64,000 bases of DNA from contig NZ_KI912266.1 in NCBI RefSeq assembly GCF_000235425.2, forward strand, positions 5,267,217-5,331,216. The letters are read 5' to 3'. Below the pieces are notes generated by a model, which was not told the DNA's origin, did no database searches, and saw nothing but the letters and a program-made list of their open reading frames with translations. Both the position numbers and the translations under genes were made by a program. The DNA comes from Pseudofrankia saprophytica (GTDB lineage: Bacteria > Actinomycetota > Actinomycetes > Frankiales > Frankiaceae). Of this stretch, positions 51,825 through 60,205 are shown one piece after another. Within the stretch, counting starts at the first letter, position 1. Every line of letters begins with the position of its first letter.

Positions 51825-53009
51825 TCAGGCGCTCCTCGGCATGCCCAGGATGCGCTCGGCCACGAGGTTGCGCTGAATCTGCGACGTGCCGGCGGCGATC
51901 GTGTATTGCAGCGACCACAGGTAGTCGCGCGCGGCCTCCCGCGCCCGGCCGGCGGCGCCGCCCAGCACGGGCCGGCCGAGGATCCGGACCGTCAACTCGG
52001 TGATCTCCTGGGCCAGCTCGGAGAACCGCAGCTTCACCGCGGAGCCGGTCGGGGCGGGCAGGCCGGTCCGTTCGGCCTCGGCAATGCCCAGCTGGGTCAG
52101 CCGCCACAGCGCGTCGACGCTCGCCGAGAGCCTGCCGACCTGCTTGCGCAGCGCCGAGTCGTCCCACGCCGTCTGCCCGCCGGGGCCGGTCGGGGTCGCC
52201 ATCGCGATCTCGAGGAGCGCCCGGACCTGCGAGCGCAGCGTGATGATGTGCTGGGCGAACGCGGTGCCGCGCTCGAAACGCAGCGTCACGTTCGTGACCC
52301 GCCAGCCGTCGTTCTCCTCGCCGACCCGGTTCGTGACAGGAGCGCGGGCGCCGTCGAGGAAGACCTCGCAGAAGTGGCTCTCCCCGTCGATCGTGCGCAT
52401 CGGGCGGACCTCGACGCCGGGCTGGTGCATGTCCAGGATCAGCCAGCTGATCCCGCGGTGCTTGCGCGCCTCGGGGTCGGTACGGACCAGCAGCTCGCAG
52501 TAGTCCGCGACGTGCGCGCGGGTGCTCCAGATCTTCTGGCCGTGGATGACGTACTCATCGCCGTCCCGGACCGCCCGGGTCCGCAGCGACGCCAGGTCCG
52601 AACCGGCGTCCGGCTCGGAGAAACCCTGGCACCAGACGTCGTCGCCGCGCAGGATCCGCGGCAGGTGGAACGCCCGCTGCGCCTCGGTCCCCTCCGCGAT
52701 CAGCGTCGGGCCGGCGTGCATCATGCCGACGAAGTTCACGGAGATGTACGGCGCGTTCGCCGCCGCATACTCCTCCAGGTAGACCAGCTGCTGGCTGACC
52801 GCCACGCCGCGGCCGCCGAACGCCTTCGGCCAGTGCAGGCCCGCGTAGCCCGCGTCGTACAGCCTGCGCTGCCACGCCGTGTCGTAGGCACGCCGCGCCG
52901 GCCAGTCGCCGGGCGGTGGGGGCGCGCCGTGGGCCGGCACCTCCCTGGCCAGCCACGTCCGCAGCTCGGCGCGGAAGCGCTCGTCCTCCTCGCTGTAGGT
53001 GAGGTCCAT
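51825..53009 (-). CDS. Acyl-CoA dehydrogenase family protein (FadE-like)
   Basis: A 394-aa flavoenzyme. 'WCQGFSEPDAGSDLASLRTRAVRDGDEYVIHGQKIWST' is the FAD-contacting beta-domain block, 'RHRGISWLILDM' follows, and 'AAGTSQIQRNLVAERILGMPR' is the C-terminal signature. It is the last gene of a tightly overlapping leftward operon (ACAD, crotonase, ligase, ACAD). With the shorter ACAD at 55350 it could form an alpha2beta2 heterotetramer like the FadE pairs of steroid side-chain oxidation; this is inference. It lies 82 bases from attR. Confidence 0.94.
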   Translation of the reverse strand: MDLTYSEEDERFRAELRTWLAREVPAHGAPPPPGDWPARRAYDTAWQRRLYDAGYAGLHWPKAFGGRGVAVSQQLVYLEEYAAANAPYISVNFVGMMHAGPTLIAEGTEAQRAFHLPRILRGDDVWCQGFSEPDAGSDLASLRTRAVRDGDEYVIHGQKIWSTRAHVADYCELLVRTDPEARKHRGISWLILDMHQPGVEVRPMRTIDGESHFCEVFLDGARAPVTNRVGEENDGWRVTNVTLRFERGTAFAQHIITLRSQVRALLEIAMATPTGPGGQTAWDDSALRKQVGRLSASVDALWRLTQLGIAEAERTGLPAPTGSAVKLRFSELAQEITELTVRILGRPVLGGAAGRAREAARDYLWSLQYTIAAGTSQIQRNLVAERILGMPRSA

Positions 53010-54559
53010 CAGCGCTCACGCTCCCACTCCTGGTCCTGGCCCTGATCCTGATCCCGGTTCGGTGTGGCGAGCAGTTCCTTGATCGCGCCAAGATCGGCCT
53101 TGCCCGACGGGGTGCGCGGCAGCGCGTCGACGACGCGGATCTCGGTCGGCAGCTCGTAGGCCGCGAGAACCCGGGCAGCGTCGGTCCGCAGCGCCTGGGC
53201 CACCTCCTTCGCCTCGAGCGCGCCGACGGCCGTTCGCAGTTCGACGGCGGCGACAGGAACGGCGCCCAGCCGTGGGTCGGGACGGCCGACGACCGCGGCG
53301 GCGCGGACCCGCGGGTCCCGCTCCAGCGCGACCCGAACGTCGTCCGGAATGATCTTGAAGCCGCCGCGGATGATCGCCTGGTCGGCCCGGCCGAGGATCC
53401 ACAGGAACCCGTCGGCATCCAGGCGGGCGAGGTCGGTGGTGTGGACCCAGCCCGCGCCGTCACCGAACTGGTGCGCGCGGACCTCCAGCAGGCCCTCGGT
53501 GTCGGGCGGCAGCGGCTCGAGGCTCTCCGCGTCGACGACGCGCAGCTCGCAGCCCGCGTGCGCCCGCCCGACGCTGCCACGCTTGGCCGCCCAGTACTTC
53601 TGGTGGTCGGCCAGGTTCCAGCCCGCCACGCCGCCGCCGAACTCGGTGGCCGCGTACGAGACGAGCACCGGCACGCCGTACTTCGCCTCGAACGCGTCCG
53701 CGTCGTCCGGGGACAGCGGGGCGGTGCCGGAGATCACCGAGCGGACACTCGCGAAGACCGCCGGGTCGAGGTCGGCCTCCAGCACCATCCGCAGTGCCGC
53801 CGGCACGAGGCTGACCGTGCGTGGCCGGTGCCTGCGCACCGCGTCCGCCCACGGGTCGAGCGCGAACCGCTCCAGCAGACACAGCGCCCGACCGTCGTAG
53901 AGGCACTGCAGGACCCGGAACAGGCCACCCATGTGCACCAGCGGCGCGTTCACGATCGCGACGCCGGAACGCAGCCGAGGAGTGTCGTCCTGGTTCGACT
54001 CGTAGTGCTTGGCGCCGACGAGCCCGCGCAGGAGCATCTCGTAGCCGAGCGGGATGCGCTTCGGCGGGCCCGTGGTCCCGCTGGTCAGCATCTCGACGGC
54101 GACCTCCGGCCGCGGCGCGCCCAGGTCGTCGGGAAGCGCCCCCGAGGCGGCGACCGGCCCGCCGAGATCCGTGGCGGTGAGCACCCGGAGTCCCAGCTCC
54201 GGGTCGACGAACATCGCGATGTCGTCCGGCGTGCCGGCGAGTATCGGCAGGCCGAGGCCGGCGAGATCGGCGCGGACCCGGTCGACGCCACGGCTCGGGT
54301 TGATGGTGACGACGCAGGCCCCGGCGCGCAGAAGGCCGACGAGGATGCCGACGTGCGCCGGCCGGTTGCGCAGGAGCACCCCGACCCGAGTGCCCGGCGT
54401 GGGCACGTGGGCCGCGACCGCGTCGGCGGTCACCGCGAGCTGGCCCCAGGTGCGCCACTCGCCGTGGAACTCCAGGAACGGGGCGGACGGGTCCAGGACG
54501 AGGGTGTCGGCGATGCGGCCGGACAGCGCGGGGCGCCCGACCTCCTCGACGCTCGTCAT
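53009..54559 (-). CDS. AMP-binding acyl-CoA ligase
   Basis: A 516-aa adenylate-forming enzyme. It has the A3 phosphate loop 'TSGTTGPPKRIPL', the A5 block 'SYAATEFGG', the A7/A8 hinge 'TTDLARLDADGFLWILGRADQAIIRGGFKIIPDDV' and the A10 lysine in 'LPRTPSGKADL'. It should activate a carboxylic acid to the acyl-CoA with ATP. The ATG at 54559 overlaps the upstream crotonase stop by 4 bases, and its stop overlaps the next gene by one base. It supplies the CoA-ester for the dehydrogenases and hydratases of this operon. Confidence 0.94.
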   Translation of the reverse strand: MTSVEEVGRPALSGRIADTLVLDPSAPFLEFHGEWRTWGQLAVTADAVAAHVPTPGTRVGVLLRNRPAHVGILVGLLRAGACVVTINPSRGVDRVRADLAGLGLPILAGTPDDIAMFVDPELGLRVLTATDLGGPVAASGALPDDLGAPRPEVAVEMLTSGTTGPPKRIPLGYEMLLRGLVGAKHYESNQDDTPRLRSGVAIVNAPLVHMGGLFRVLQCLYDGRALCLLERFALDPWADAVRRHRPRTVSLVPAALRMVLEADLDPAVFASVRSVISGTAPLSPDDADAFEAKYGVPVLVSYAATEFGGGVAGWNLADHQKYWAAKRGSVGRAHAGCELRVVDAESLEPLPPDTEGLLEVRAHQFGDGAGWVHTTDLARLDADGFLWILGRADQAIIRGGFKIIPDDVRVALERDPRVRAAAVVGRPDPRLGAVPVAAVELRTAVGALEAKEVAQALRTDAARVLAAYELPTEIRVVDALPRTPSGKADLGAIKELLATPNRDQDQGQDQEWERER

Positions 54560-55353
54560 CGCAGCCTCGGCTGGCGCTTCGGCCGCGGGTTGGCCCTGAC
54601 CTCGGCCATGCCGATCGGGTTGCCCAGACGGGTGTAGATCAATCCCTGCTCCATGGCGGCGCGGTATGGACGGTCCAGTGACTCCCAGATGGCGCGGACC
54701 GTGCCCTGGGTGGCCGACGACGGCTTCTCGGCGATCCCGGCGGCGATCTCGTGCGCCCGTTCCCACAGCCGGTCACGCTCGACGACCTCGGTCACGAGCC
54801 CGATGCGCAGCGCGGTGGCGGCGGTGACCCGCTCGTCGTTGCCCGACAGCGCGATCCGCAGGGTCTCGCCGAGCCCGATCCTGCGCATCAGGCCGATCGG
54901 CTCCAGCGCCAGCACCATCCCCTGGCTCACGTGCGAGTCGAAGAAGGTGGCGTCCTCGGAGCAGATCACGATGTCCGACTCGTTCAGGAAGTAGAAGGCC
55001 CCGGCCGTGCAGATGCCCTGCACGGCGCACACGACCGGCTTCCAGACCTTCTGCCACTTGGGCGAGAGCAGCTCGCCGGGGTCCTCGTGGTTCCAGACGT
55101 CGTCCGGCTGGCCGTAGCTCTTCTTGATGTCCAGGCCCGCGCTGAACGCCCGGTCGCCGGCGGCGCGCAGCACGACCGCGTTGACCGCCGGGTCGTCCTT
55201 GACCCGCTTCCAGACGTCGCGGATCTCCTCGCACATCCGGCGGTCGAAGGCGTTCAGCGCCTCGGGCCGGTTGAGCGTGATCGTGGCGACCTTGTCGGGG
55301 GTCACCTCGTACTTGACCGTGCCGTACGAGGGTGGCCGCGTCGCCTCCGTCAC
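54556..55353 (-). CDS. Enoyl-CoA hydratase/isomerase family protein (crotonase)
   Basis: A 265-aa crotonase from a GTG. 'AAGDRAFSAGLDIKKSYG' and 'GICTAGAFYFLNESDIV' provide the two oxyanion-hole segments. It is embedded in the ligase/ACAD operon with 4-base overlaps on both sides. The region after the first motif has a normal length, unlike the three other crotonases of the cluster that carry low-complexity inserts. The reaction is probably hydration of an enoyl-CoA, but crotonases catalyse several reactions and the catalytic glutamates are not certain from sequence. Confidence 0.9.
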   Translation of the reverse strand: MTEATRPPSYGTVKYEVTPDKVATITLNRPEALNAFDRRMCEEIRDVWKRVKDDPAVNAVVLRAAGDRAFSAGLDIKKSYGQPDDVWNHEDPGELLSPKWQKVWKPVVCAVQGICTAGAFYFLNESDIVICSEDATFFDSHVSQGMVLALEPIGLMRRIGLGETLRIALSGNDERVTAATALRIGLVTEVVERDRLWERAHEIAAGIAEKPSSATQGTVRAIWESLDRPYRAAMEQGLIYTRLGNPIGMAEVRANPRPKRQPRLR

Positions 55354-56378
55354 CCGTTCACCGCCTTCGTCGTCCCGCCCGCCTCGGCCGCGAGGGTGTC
55401 GGCCAGGGCGAGCGCGTGGCTGTCGGCGGGGCCGAAGCCCTGTTCCAGCACCCAGGCCCGCTTGAGGAAGTAGTGCGGAAGCATCTCCCAGGTGAAGCCC
55501 ATGCCGCCGAGCACCTGGATGGCGGCGCGGCCGTTGCCGATGCCCGCCTCGCCGGCCAGCAGCTTCGCGGCGCTCGCGGCCCGGACGGCGTCCCCGGCGC
55601 GTGGGTCGTCGATCATGGCGGCGGCGGCGTAGGTGGCGCTGCGGGCGAGCGCGACCCGCACGTACATGTCGGTGAGCAGGTGTTTCACGGCCTGGAACGA
55701 GCCGATGGGCACGCCGAACTGCCTGCGCCCGGCCGCGTAGCTCGTCGCCGTGTCCAGCGCGCCCTGCGCGACCCCGGTCAGCAGCGCGGCGGACAGGGTC
55801 GTGCCGAGCAGCCGCAGCCGAGCAGCCTCCCGCGCGCCGCCGATCGCGGTGCCGGCGGGCAGCGTCTCGAACACCGCCGTGGGCGTCAGCGGGTCGAACG
55901 GCTCACCGGCGACGGAGACCGGCAGGTCGGCCGTCTCCAGCCGCTCGACGCGGTCCGGGTACAGCGCGATCAGCACGTCGCTCTCCCCCGCGTGCTCAAC
56001 GGCGACCGGACCGGCGGGCAGGCCGGGCTCGACGCGCACCCCGGCGACCCGGACGTCCCCGTCGCCGGCGCCCGGGACGAGCGGGGCGCCGATCGTCGAC
56101 CAGAGCAGCGGGCCGACGCACAGGTGCCGGCCGAGCTCCTCGAAGGCGATGGCGACCTCGGCCGCGCCACCGGGCGCTTCGCCACCGGGCGCCGCGCCGT
56201 CGGCCGCGTCCGGGACCAGCATGCCGAGCACGCCGATTCCCGCGAGCTCCGACCACGCCCCGGCATCCGCCGGCTTGCCCTCGCGGGACGCGGCCGCCGC
56301 CACGTCGGAATGACCCTTGCAGAACGACACGACGGTGTCGCGCAGGGCAAGCTGCTCGTCGCTGAGACGGAAGTCCAT
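55350..56378 (-). CDS. Acyl-CoA dehydrogenase family protein (short, FadE-like)
   Basis: A 342-aa ACAD, shorter than usual. It has 'MDFRLSDEQLALRDTV' at the start, 'GVAQGALDTATSYAAGRRQFGVPIGSFQAVKHLLTDMYV' (the R-x-F-G FAD/NAD-facing helix) and 'QVLGGMGFTWEMLPHYFLKRAW' at the C terminus. The short form and pairing with a normal-length ACAD in the same operon recall the heteromeric mycobacterial enzymes (FadE28/FadE29 type). It is the first gene of the operon; an operator-like site (56432-56447) lies 54 bases upstream. Confidence 0.93.
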   Translation of the reverse strand: MDFRLSDEQLALRDTVVSFCKGHSDVAAAASREGKPADAGAWSELAGIGVLGMLVPDAADGAAPGGEAPGGAAEVAIAFEELGRHLCVGPLLWSTIGAPLVPGAGDGDVRVAGVRVEPGLPAGPVAVEHAGESDVLIALYPDRVERLETADLPVSVAGEPFDPLTPTAVFETLPAGTAIGGAREAARLRLLGTTLSAALLTGVAQGALDTATSYAAGRRQFGVPIGSFQAVKHLLTDMYVRVALARSATYAAAAMIDDPRAGDAVRAASAAKLLAGEAGIGNGRAAIQVLGGMGFTWEMLPHYFLKRAWVLEQGFGPADSHALALADTLAAEAGGTTKAVNG

Positions 56379-56431
56379 GCAGTGACGCTTCCCTCTGCCT
56401 CGTCATGGCCGGCCGCGCGCGGCTCGCTGGA

Positions 56432-56447
56432 AATATCTAGACATTAA
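56432..56447. promoter_or_regulatory. CTAKA-type operator, copy 4
   Basis: AATATCTAGACATTAA lies in the 107-base divergent promoter between the leftward ACAD operon and the rightward crotonase, and shares the CTAGA core of copies 3, 5 and 6. Confidence 0.6.
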
Positions 56448-56485
56448 CCCTAGGATGGCAACGACTCACGCGCAACGGGAGAAGG

Positions 56486-57424
56486 ATGACCGCGTTGACT
56501 GACGGACGCGTACTGATGGAGCGGGATCCCGAGTTCGGGATCGCCCGCATCACGCTCAACAACCCCGACCGGCGCAACTCCTACGACGCCGCGATGCGCG
56601 ACCAGCTCGCCGCGTACCTGGACGACGCGGCCTGCGACGACGACGTCAAGGTCGTGTTGCTGCGCGGCGCCGGTGGTGACTTCTCCGCCGGCGCGGACAT
56701 GCGCAACGCCTACGGCTGGTACGGCGAGGGCACCGGCAAGGACGGTACTGGCAACGACGGCGCCGGAAAGGACGGCGGCGGACCGGGCGCGGCGACCAGC
56801 AATGGCGCCAGGCCCCGGCGGCCCAGCCAGCGTCGCCGCCTCACCGTCGACCGACGGACGTTCGATTTCTACCACGAGTTCCTCGGGTTCCCGAAGGCGA
56901 CGGTCGCCGAGGTCCGCGGCCTCGCGCTCGGCGGCGGCTTCGAGATGGCGCTGATGGCCGACATCGCGGTCGTCGGCCGGGACGCCAAGCTCGGCATGCC
57001 GGCGACCCGCTTCCTCGGCCCGGCGCTCGGCTCCCTGCACGTGTTCTTCCACCGGCTCGGGCCGGTCCTGGCCCGCCGCATGCTGCTGACCGGAGACTCG
57101 ATCTCCGGCGCGGCCGTGGAGCACCTCGGGGTCTTCACGGAGGTCGTCGACGACGGCGACGTCGAGAAGCGGGCCGAGTGGTGGGCCCGCAAGGTCTCGC
57201 GGATGCCCGCCGACGGCATCGTGATGGCCAAGGAGGCGTTCCGCCTCATCGAGCAACTGCAGGCCTACCAGGGCGAGGAGGTGCTCAGCTACCTCTTCCA
57301 CGCGTACGGCACGAACCTCAGCTTCGAGGATGGCGAGTTCAACTTCGTCAAGGAGCGCGCCCGCCATGGCGTCAAGCGCGCCTTCGAGCTGCGCGACGAG
57401 CACTTCGAGATCCCCGAGCCGTGA
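56486..57424 (+). CDS. Enoyl-CoA hydratase/isomerase family protein with Gly/Asp/Lys-rich insert
   Basis: A 312-aa crotonase. 'GAGGDFSAGADMRN' is the first oxyanion motif and 'RGLALGGGFEMALMADIAV' the second. Between them, at residues 80-100, is an unusual Gly-Asp-Lys repeat ('GTGKDGTGNDGAGKDGGG') followed by a basic 'RPRRPSQRRRLTVDRR', which makes the protein longer than normal. It is divergent from the ACAD operon across operator copy 4. Confidence 0.93.
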   Translation: MTALTDGRVLMERDPEFGIARITLNNPDRRNSYDAAMRDQLAAYLDDAACDDDVKVVLLRGAGGDFSAGADMRNAYGWYGEGTGKDGTGNDGAGKDGGGPGAATSNGARPRRPSQRRRLTVDRRTFDFYHEFLGFPKATVAEVRGLALGGGFEMALMADIAVVGRDAKLGMPATRFLGPALGSLHVFFHRLGPVLARRMLLTGDSISGAAVEHLGVFTEVVDDGDVEKRAEWWARKVSRMPADGIVMAKEAFRLIEQLQAYQGEEVLSYLFHAYGTNLSFEDGEFNFVKERARHGVKRAFELRDEHFEIPEP

Positions 57425-57484
57425 CAGGCTGACGGCCCGCGTCAGCGCGCACCACCAGTCCGTCACGACGACACCCCAGAGGGT

Positions 57485-57502
57485 AAGCATCTAGATGTCT
57501 AC
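57485..57502. promoter_or_regulatory. CTAKA-type operator, copy 5 (overlaps the next start codon)
   Basis: AAGCATCTAGATGTCTAC contains the CATCTAGATG palindrome; the ATG of the crotonase at 57495 lies inside it. Repressor binding here would block both transcription through and translation start of the gene. Confidence 0.6.
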
Positions 57503-58367
57503 GAGCGAAGCGTCCGGTGCGGTGGCCACCCCGGATGACGTCGAGACCGCGCGGGCCGTCGAGACGGCCGTGCGCGACGGCGTGCTGCGGATCGTGCTCA
57601 ACCGGCCGGCTCGCCGCAACGCGCTCGACATTGCCGCCGTCGGCGTCCTCGTCGCCACGCTGGAGGCGGCCTCGACGGACGACCGCCTGCGTGCCGTCGT
57701 GATCGAGGGCGCGGGTGGCCACTTCTGCTCGGGCGCCGACTGGGTGTCATCCAACACCGGCGACAAGGCCGACAAGGCCGATGAGGCCCCGAAGAGCAAA
57801 CCGCGGCCGGGCAGCGTGCAGCGGCGCACCCCCGTCCAGGCGCACCGCCTCGTGCAGCTGATCATGGAGATCCAGCTGCCGGTGGTCTGCGTCGTGCGCG
57901 GCTGGGCGGCGGGCCTCGGCTTCCAGCTGGCGCTGGCCGCCGACGTCACCGTCGCCGCCGACGACGCGCGGTTCTGGGAGCCGTTCCTGCAGCGTGGCTT
58001 CACCCCGGACAGCGGGGCGACCTGGCTGCTGCCCCGGCTGGTCGGCGTCGCCCGGGCGCGTGACCTGCTCCTGCTCGGCCGCAAGCTGACAGGCGCCGAG
58101 GCGGCCGCCTGGGGCCTGATCCACGCCAGCGCCCCCGCAGGCGAGCTGGACGCCACCGCCGCCGCGGTCATCGAGCAGCTCGCGACCGGCCCGACCGTCG
58201 CCATCGGCCTGGCGAAGCGCTGCCTCAACCGCAACCTGGAGAACAGCTTCGCCCAGGCGCTCGAAAACGAGTCCCTGGCGCTGGAGCTGAGCTCCCGCAC
58301 CGCGGACTTCCGCGAGGGCCTTACCGCCTTCACCACTCGCCGCGCGCCGAACTACACCGGCCGCTGA
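57495..58367 (+). CDS. Enoyl-CoA hydratase/isomerase family protein
   Basis: A 290-aa crotonase. 'GAGGHFCSGADWVS' is the first oxyanion motif and 'RGWAAGLGFQLALAADVTVAADDARF' the second. A charged low-complexity segment ('NTGDKADKADEAPKSKPRP', residues 87-105) sits between them, as in its neighbour. The ribosome site AGAGGG is 11 bases upstream, longer than usual because of the operator at the start. It is followed by a 358-base non-coding gap. Confidence 0.92.
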   Translation: MSTSEASGAVATPDDVETARAVETAVRDGVLRIVLNRPARRNALDIAAVGVLVATLEAASTDDRLRAVVIEGAGGHFCSGADWVSSNTGDKADKADEAPKSKPRPGSVQRRTPVQAHRLVQLIMEIQLPVVCVVRGWAAGLGFQLALAADVTVAADDARFWEPFLQRGFTPDSGATWLLPRLVGVARARDLLLLGRKLTGAEAAAWGLIHASAPAGELDATAAAVIEQLATGPTVAIGLAKRCLNRNLENSFAQALENESLALELSSRTADFREGLTAFTTRRAPNYTGR

Positions 58368-58725
58368 AGCACACCGATCACGATCGGTGACCGGGTTGTG
58401 AGGATCTTCCGGAACGACGGGTAGGCGTCCGCGCGCCCTCACCCCTCACCGCCGCACTCCCGTACACCCAATTTCCCGCACCCCCGCACCCCTGCACCCC
58501 GCGCCAGGACCAAGGCCAGGCCGGCAATGGCCGTCGTCGACGGCCACGATCGGTTGGGTGGCGGCGTTCGCGCGGGGCGGCGACGCTTCGCGTCGCCCGT
58601 GGTGGCCGGAGCCGGTCTGTTGCCAACGCGCACCGGCCGCCGCTATGTTCCCAACATCGACGTTGATGTCAACATAACTCTTCACGAGTGCCCGGTCCTG
58701 CCATGACCATGAATTGGAGATACCC
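58368..58725. other. Intergenic region with operator-like inverted repeats
   Basis: ATGTT-CCC-AACAT (58646-58658) and GTTGA-TG-TCAAC (58663-58674) are inverted repeats 40-70 bases upstream of the lipoprotein gene, probably a regulator binding site. The sequences differ from the CTAKA-type sites. No gene is recognised. Confidence 0.55.
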
Positions 58726-60021
58726 ATGCGGCACAAGGTGATCCAACACCGTCGTCCCATGGCGGGGCGACGCCATCGACGGACCGCCGGCACACTGTTA
58801 ACCGCGCCCCTGGCCCTGCTCGTGCTCACCACCGCGTGCGGCTCGGACTCCGACTCCGGTGGCACCACGGCGAAGCCGTCCGCGACCACGAACGCGCTGG
58901 GACCGGTCGACAGGGCGGCGGGCGCGCCCGTCAAGATCGGCATCGTCTCCGACGGCAAGTCCGCGGCCCTCGACAACTCGGTCCAGTTCGACGTCGCCGA
59001 TGCCACCGCCAAATGGCTCAACGAGCACCATGGGGGCATCGGCGGCCGGCCCGTCGAGCTGGTCACGTGCGAGACCCAGGGGGACCCGGGCAAGGGCACC
59101 GACTGCGGCAACCAGATGGTCGAGAAGGACGTCGTCGCGGTCGCGATCGGCGAGTCGGCGGTGGGCGACGCGGTGGCGAAGCCGCTGAGCGACGCGGACA
59201 TCCCGGCGATGTTCTACGGCCTCACCACTCCGGCCCTCCTGAGTGACCCGACGACGTTCACGATCAGCGACCCGAACTTCGCGATCCAGCAGCTGCCCAT
59301 CGCCCTCGCGAAGGCCGAGAACCTCAAGAAGGTGACGTCGGTCGTCATCGACGTACCCGCCGTGCTCCCCAGCGTCCAGGACGTCGCGCCCAGGCTCATG
59401 AAGGCCGCGGGCCTCGAGTACACCCTGATCCGCATCCCCCCGGGTACGGCCGACATGACGGCGCAGCTGCAGGGCGTCACGAGCGGCACGCCCGGGGTCG
59501 TGTTCGTCGTCGGCAACGACTCGTTCTGCATCAGCGCGTTCAACGGCCTGCGGGCGGTCGGCTACGACGGCAACATCAGCGCGCTGTCGCAGTGCATCTC
59601 CGACGCGACCCGCAAGGCCGTGCCGGGCGACGTCCTGAAGGGGATGACCATCGCCGCGTCCATGCCGACCGGCGGGGACGACCCCTCCACGGTCCTCTAC
59701 AACGCGGTCATCGGCACCTACGGCAAGGGCATCCCCGCCGACTCGGCCGTGGCCCGCGGAATGTTCGTCACGTTCGCCGGCCTCGCGACCGCGCTCGAGG
59801 GCATCAAGGGTGACATCACCCCGGCCACGGCCGCCGCCGCCATCAGGGCGATGCCGGAGAAGGAGCTGCCGGGCGCGGGCGGACTGAAGCTCCGCTGCAA
59901 CGGCAAGGCCTTCCCGGAAACGCCCGCGGTCTGCGTGCGGGGTGGGCTCACGACGACACTGGACAGTGACGGCCAGCCCACGGACTTCAAGGTCCTCGGG
60001 AACTCTCCCATCCCGAACTGA
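58726..60021 (+). CDS. ABC transporter substrate-binding lipoprotein (branched-chain amino acid type, orphan)
   Basis: A 431-aa type I periplasmic-binding protein from the ATG at 58726 (GGAGA upstream). The signal 'HRRTAGTLLTAPLALLVLTTAC' ends in a lipobox L-T-T-A-C, so it is membrane-anchored outside. It parallels the lipoprotein at 9372 throughout: 'PVKIGIVSDG', 'NSVQFDVADATAKWLNEHHGGIGGRPVELV', 'VVFVVGNDSFCISAFNGLRAVGYDG', 'SQCISDATRKAVP', 'LRCNGKA', 'AVCVRGGLTTTLD'. No transporter membrane or ATPase genes are adjacent. The likely ligand is a small carboxylic acid or related compound. Confidence 0.92.
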   Translation: MRHKVIQHRRPMAGRRHRRTAGTLLTAPLALLVLTTACGSDSDSGGTTAKPSATTNALGPVDRAAGAPVKIGIVSDGKSAALDNSVQFDVADATAKWLNEHHGGIGGRPVELVTCETQGDPGKGTDCGNQMVEKDVVAVAIGESAVGDAVAKPLSDADIPAMFYGLTTPALLSDPTTFTISDPNFAIQQLPIALAKAENLKKVTSVVIDVPAVLPSVQDVAPRLMKAAGLEYTLIRIPPGTADMTAQLQGVTSGTPGVVFVVGNDSFCISAFNGLRAVGYDGNISALSQCISDATRKAVPGDVLKGMTIAASMPTGGDDPSTVLYNAVIGTYGKGIPADSAVARGMFVTFAGLATALEGIKGDITPATAAAAIRAMPEKELPGAGGLKLRCNGKAFPETPAVCVRGGLTTTLDSDGQPTDFKVLGNSPIPN

Positions 60022-60079
60022 CGCACGCCCATTCGAACTGACGCATGGGCGTACCCACCGGGGTGGGTCACGGCGTCGA

Positions 60080-60123
60080 GGGTCTGTTGCGCGGGACAAT
60101 GACGTGGCCCGCGCAACGGACCC
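60080..60123. terminator. Strong convergent terminator hairpins
   Basis: A 16-base stem pairs 60080-60095 with 60108-60123 with one mismatch. A second smaller hairpin (ACGCCCAT at 60025-60032 with ATGGGCGT at 60045-60052) precedes it. They lie between the convergent lipoprotein and crotonase genes. Confidence 0.7.
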
Positions 60124-60205
60124 TTCGATTCCTTCGACCGGCCGATTTGCTTCTTGGCCAGTCGACGCTTCCCAGCCAAGCGGCCGACGTTGCTTGTTGC
60201 CGACG

